Source of the DNA: JAAYAY01 sp964429355
GTDB taxonomy: Bacteria; Planctomycetota; Planctomycetia; Pirellulales; Thermoguttaceae
DNA length: 9,754 bases
Reading direction: 5' to 3'
Assembly (NCBI GenBank): GCA_964429355.1
Contig: CAYSCH010000356.1
Coordinates: 1 to 9,754 of the forward strand
Part shown: piece by piece, positions 7,293 to 9,754 of the stretch
Layout of the letters: each line of letters opens with the position of its first letter
Position numbering within the stretch: position 1 is the first letter of the stretch
Position numbers and translations under genes: made by a program
The notes under the pieces: generated by a model
The model's database searches: none
Told to the model about the DNA's origin: nothing
The model's input: the letters and a program-made list of their open reading frames with translations, nothing else

Positions 7293-8876
7293 ATGAGAAA
7301 GCAGCTTTCTGTGGTTCTGATTCTGCTGGCCGCTGGGCCGCTTGCCGCCGCGGCGGCGGCGGAGCGCGAGGCGGTGAGCGTCATCCCGCAGCCCGAGAAG
7401 ATGGAGCTTCAGGAGGGCAAGTTCCTCATTGGGCCGGAGACTGCGATCGTCTGCGATTCTCAAACGCGTCAGGAGGCCGAGTATCTGCGGGATCTCCTCA
7501 GGACTCCCACGCGATATGAGTTGCCGATTCGTGAGACGGCCCCGAGCGATGCTGCCAACAGCATCGTGTTGCGAACCATCTCGGATGCGAACAATCTCGG
7601 CGAGGAAGGCTATGCCCTGAAGGTGAGCGCGGATCGGGCGGTTATCGAAGCCGGGACGGCCGCGGGCGCGTTCTACGGCTGCCAGACCCTCCGGCAACTT
7701 CTGCCGGCGGCGATCGAAAGCGAGTGCCTGGTGGGCGGCGTCCAGTGGGAGGTGCCGTGTGTCGAGATCGAGGACCGCCCCCGCTATCCTTGGCGCGGCA
7801 TCATGCTCGACCCCGGACACAACTTCCTCACAACCGATTTTGTGAAGCACTACCTCGACGTGATGGCCCTCTACAAGCTCAACCGGCTGCACCTGCACCT
7901 GACGGATATGGGCTGGGCGATCGAGATCAAGAAGTACCCGGAGCTGACCAACATCGAGAACTGGCCTCCGATCGCGCCCCGCTGGCACCGGGTTTACGGC
8001 AAGTGCACGCAAGGTTTCTACACCCAGGACCAGGTGCGCGAGATTGTCGCCCACGCCGCCCGGCGTCACATCCTGGTCATTCCCGAAATCGAACTGCCCG
8101 CCCACTCCAGCGCCGCACTGGCATGCTATCCGGAACTGATCTGCCCGAACTGGAAGAGCCAGGCCGAAAAAATCGATTCGTATTTCGACCTTCCATTCAA
8201 CTACTGTGCCGGCAACGATAAGTCCTTCGAGTTTCTCGAAGGCGTTCTTTCCGAAATCATCGAGCTGTTCCCTGGGCCCTACGTCCATATCGGCGGCGAC
8301 GAGCGTGCCCGTGGGGCCTGGGAGGCGTGCCCGAGATGCCAGGCCAGGATCAAGGCCGAAGGCCTCGCGAATGAAGACGAGTTGCAGAGCTACTTCGTCA
8401 AGCGAATCGAGAAGTTCATCCAAGCCAAGGGACGGCGGCTCATCGGCTGGAGCGAGATCATGGAAGGCGGCCTGGCTCCCTCGGCCACCGTTCAATCCTG
8501 GCTCGAACCCAAGCACGCCGTGACGGCCGCCAGCCAGGGGCACGACGTGATCATGTCTACCAATCAGAACTGCTATCTCAACTACCGTGGCCTGTCGCTG
8601 GAAAAATCCTACGCTTTCGAACCCACGCCCCCCGAACTGGCGCCGGAGGCCGCCAAACATATCCTGGGAGTCGAGCCGTGCCTCTGGGGCTTCGGACAAC
8701 ATCGCCACGATGAGCTCGTCTTCCCACGACTCTGCGCCTTTGCCGAAGTCGGCTGGTCGCCGAAAGACCAGCGCGACTGGAACAGCTTCGCCGCCCGTCT
8801 GAAACCGCACGGCCGGCGGCTCGACGAACTCGGCATCAATTACCGCCGCGAGTCCGTCCTTGCCGACACACCATAA
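7293..8876 (+). CDS. Secreted GH20 beta-N-acetylhexosaminidase
   Basis: A 527-residue protein with a strong GGAGGAG site at 7278-7284, eight bases before ATG 7293. A signal peptide covers residues 1-23 (hydrophobic core, then an alanine run ending before E24). Residues about 28-150 form the GH20b domain (VSVIPQPEKMEL at the start, GAFYGCQTLRQLL near its end). The catalytic barrel follows: R168 in RGIMLD (substrate-binding Arg), LHLHLTD (D205), IPEIELPAHS, then HIGGDE with D336-E337, the paired catalytic residues of substrate-assisted hydrolysis. VQSWL, GVEPCLWG and FPRLCAFAEVGWS are late-barrel motifs of the family. It releases terminal beta-linked GlcNAc or GalNAc. One loop is atypical: the usual LTDDQGWR reads LTD-MGWA, one residue shorter and without the Arg. 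All catalytic residues are present, so it should be active. Confidence 0.96.
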   Translation: MRKQLSVVLILLAAGPLAAAAAAEREAVSVIPQPEKMELQEGKFLIGPETAIVCDSQTRQEAEYLRDLLRTPTRYELPIRETAPSDAANSIVLRTISDANNLGEEGYALKVSADRAVIEAGTAAGAFYGCQTLRQLLPAAIESECLVGGVQWEVPCVEIEDRPRYPWRGIMLDPGHNFLTTDFVKHYLDVMALYKLNRLHLHLTDMGWAIEIKKYPELTNIENWPPIAPRWHRVYGKCTQGFYTQDQVREIVAHAARRHILVIPEIELPAHSSAALACYPELICPNWKSQAEKIDSYFDLPFNYCAGNDKSFEFLEGVLSEIIELFPGPYVHIGGDERARGAWEACPRCQARIKAEGLANEDELQSYFVKRIEKFIQAKGRRLIGWSEIMEGGLAPSATVQSWLEPKHAVTAASQGHDVIMSTNQNCYLNYRGLSLEKSYAFEPTPPELAPEAAKHILGVEPCLWGFGQHRHDELVFPRLCAFAEVGWSPKDQRDWNSFAARLKPHGRRLDELGINYRRESVLADTP

Positions 8877-8887
8877 CCTCGCCCCCC

Positions 8888-9031
8888 GTAGCTGAAGTCG
8901 CCAGACTTTGGCCCCCAGCACCCGTAGCTGAAGTCGCCAGACTTTGGCCGCCCTACCCGAAGTCACCAATCGTAGCTGAAGTCGCCAGACTTTGGCCCCC
9001 AGCAACCGTAGCTGAACGCGTCAGACTTTGG
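8888..9031 (+). repeat. Array of four palindromic 24-bp repeats plus one decayed copy
   Basis: Eleven bases after the GH20 stop, a 24-bp element recurs at 8888-8911, 8924-8947, 8972-8995 and 9008-9031. The first three are identical; the fourth has three substitutions. Each core has arms AAGTC/GACTT around a GCCA loop, with GTAGCTG before and TGG after. Spacing is 36, 48 and 36 bases. The 12-base spacers within the two 36-base pairs differ at one position (CCCCCAGCACCC, CCCCCAGCAACC), so a two-unit block appears duplicated at an 84-base offset. A decayed partial copy, about 12 of 18 positions matching, lies at 8953-8970. With the copy at 1784 this is a dispersed repeat family. No T-run follows any hairpin. 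It fills most of the 198-base gap before the DUF6807 gene. Confidence 0.93.
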
Positions 9032-9074
9032 CCACTCGCCGACAACCGCGGGAATCCGTCAAGGAGAAATCAAC

Positions 9075-9754
9075 ATGAGACGTTTCGCAGCGATTCTGGT
9101 GGTTCTTTCCTTGTCAGCCCCGTGGGCGATGGCCGACGAGCCTGTCCTCGTGGCCGTCGACACCAACGGGGCCGCGGCGCGCCTGGGCGCACCGGCCTCG
9201 GCCGAACTCGACCTGGCGAAAATCCCAGCCGGCCTCTCGCCAGACCGCCTGGGACTGGTCGAACTGACGGGCGGAAAGATCCCCGCGTCCGCACCGATTC
9301 CCGCCCAGTTCGTGCCACAGATATCGGGAGCCACTCAAGGTACGCTCTGGTGGCTCATGCCCGCCGGCCCGGCTGGGCAGCGGAGTTTCCATGTCGTTGA
9401 AATCGAAAAACCAGGCCCGCCGAGTCTGAAGGCCAGCCTCGACGAGCAGCAACAGGCGGTCGACGTGACCGAAGCCGGTCGGCCCGTCCTCCGCTACAAT
9501 CAGGGCACGGTCCCGCCCCCGCCCGAAATTGTCGATCACTACGAGAAGAAGATGGACCCGCCCCAATTCTATGCCCGGGGCGACTATATTCACCCCATCT
9601 TCGGCCCCGACGGCCAGGCACTGACCGACGACTATTCCCTGGATCACCCCCATCATCGCGGCATCTGCTGGGCCTGGCCCATTGTGCGATGGAAAGGCGA
9701 GTCCCGCGACATCTGGGCCGTGCGTGTCCTGCCCGAAGAGCCGGGAGGCGTGTG
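9075..9754 (+). CDS. Secreted DUF6807 (PmoA-like) family protein, 3' truncated by the window
   Basis: AAGGAG at 9061-9066 lies eight bases before ATG 9075, and the frame stays open to the last base (226 complete codons). A signal peptide is clear: MRR, a hydrophobic stretch, then AMA with a cut after A20. After a poorly conserved N-terminal beta-rich part, the family signature appears: PVLRYNQGT, then ARGDYIHPIFGPDGQALTDD (H173) and DHPHHRGICWAW (D190, H191, H193, H194, R195). The family was once labelled as methane oxygenase PmoA, but that name is not a functional assignment. The His cluster could bind a metal. Members commonly sit beside Gfo/Idh oxidoreductases and glycosidases in Planctomycetota and Bacteroidota, which fits a part in glycan or sugar processing outside the cytoplasm. 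The reaction is unknown. The C-terminal part is outside the window. Confidence 0.9.
   Translation, partial: MRRFAAILVVLSLSAPWAMADEPVLVAVDTNGAAARLGAPASAELDLAKIPAGLSPDRLGLVELTGGKIPASAPIPAQFVPQISGATQGTLWWLMPAGPAGQRSFHVVEIEKPGPPSLKASLDEQQQAVDVTEAGRPVLRYNQGTVPPPPEIVDHYEKKMDPPQFYARGDYIHPIFGPDGQALTDDYSLDHPHHRGICWAWPIVRWKGESRDIWAVRVLPEEPGGV

Noticed and set aside
4617..9005. A minus-strand open frame of 1462 codons
   Set aside because: It lies antisense to the GH89, GH20 and Gfo/Idh genes, whose families are recognised by catalytic motifs. Its translation shows no known domain, and its N-terminus is only the translated 36-base repeat (AKVWRLQLR units). Long antisense frames are common in GC-rich genes.
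8888..9031. CRISPR array
   Set aside because: Spacers are 12 bases, nearly identical to each other, and no cas genes are present.
8888..9031. Rho-independent terminator
   Set aside because: The hairpins are short and none is followed by a T-run on the + strand, so termination is not supported by the sequence alone.

Overview
The window is about 9.75 kb of GC-rich DNA that reads as one strand of a carbohydrate-utilisation locus. All eight supported genes lie on the + strand with short gaps, and most have clear Shine-Dalgarno sites. Gene content (GH89-like and GH20 enzymes, Gfo/Idh/MocA oxidoreductases, a DUF6807/PmoA-like secreted protein, a LacI-type regulator) and short palindromic repeats between genes suggest a Planctomycetota-like or related PVC-group bacterium, perhaps from a metagenome. 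This is inference from family composition; there is no rRNA or marker gene in the window.

Layout. 2-742: C-terminal, ligand-binding part of a LacI/GalR-family regulator (5' end missing). 750-1781: a cytoplasmic protein resembling TIM-barrel glycoside hydrolases, not assigned to a family. 1784-1807: a single copy of a palindromic repeat. 1883-2644: SIS-domain sugar isomerase-like protein (UPF0309 type). 2829-3629: a protein resembling only the C-terminal half of Gfo/Idh/MocA oxidoreductases, overlapping by 4 bases (ATGA) a full-length Gfo/Idh/MocA protein at 3626-4702. 4731-4793: an inverted pair of small palindromes (REPIN-like). 4827-7256: secreted GH89-like alpha-N-acetylglucosaminidase. 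7293-8876: secreted GH20 beta-N-acetylhexosaminidase. 8888-9031: an array of the same repeat seen at 1784. 9075-9754: secreted DUF6807 protein, cut by the window end.

How it may work. Secreted GH89 and GH20 enzymes would remove alpha- and beta-linked terminal N-acetylhexosamines from a glycan outside the cytoplasm. The released sugar, or an oxidised form of it, would then be handled inside by the SIS protein, the Gfo/Idh pair and the TIM-barrel protein, with the LacI-type protein sensing a sugar ligand. No transporter, sugar kinase, NagA/NagB or sulfatase is visible, so the pathway is incomplete here and the true substrate is unknown. The most unusual items are the Gfo/Idh C-domain-only partner, the unassigned TIM-barrel protein at the head of the locus, and the two palindromic repeat families at gene boundaries.
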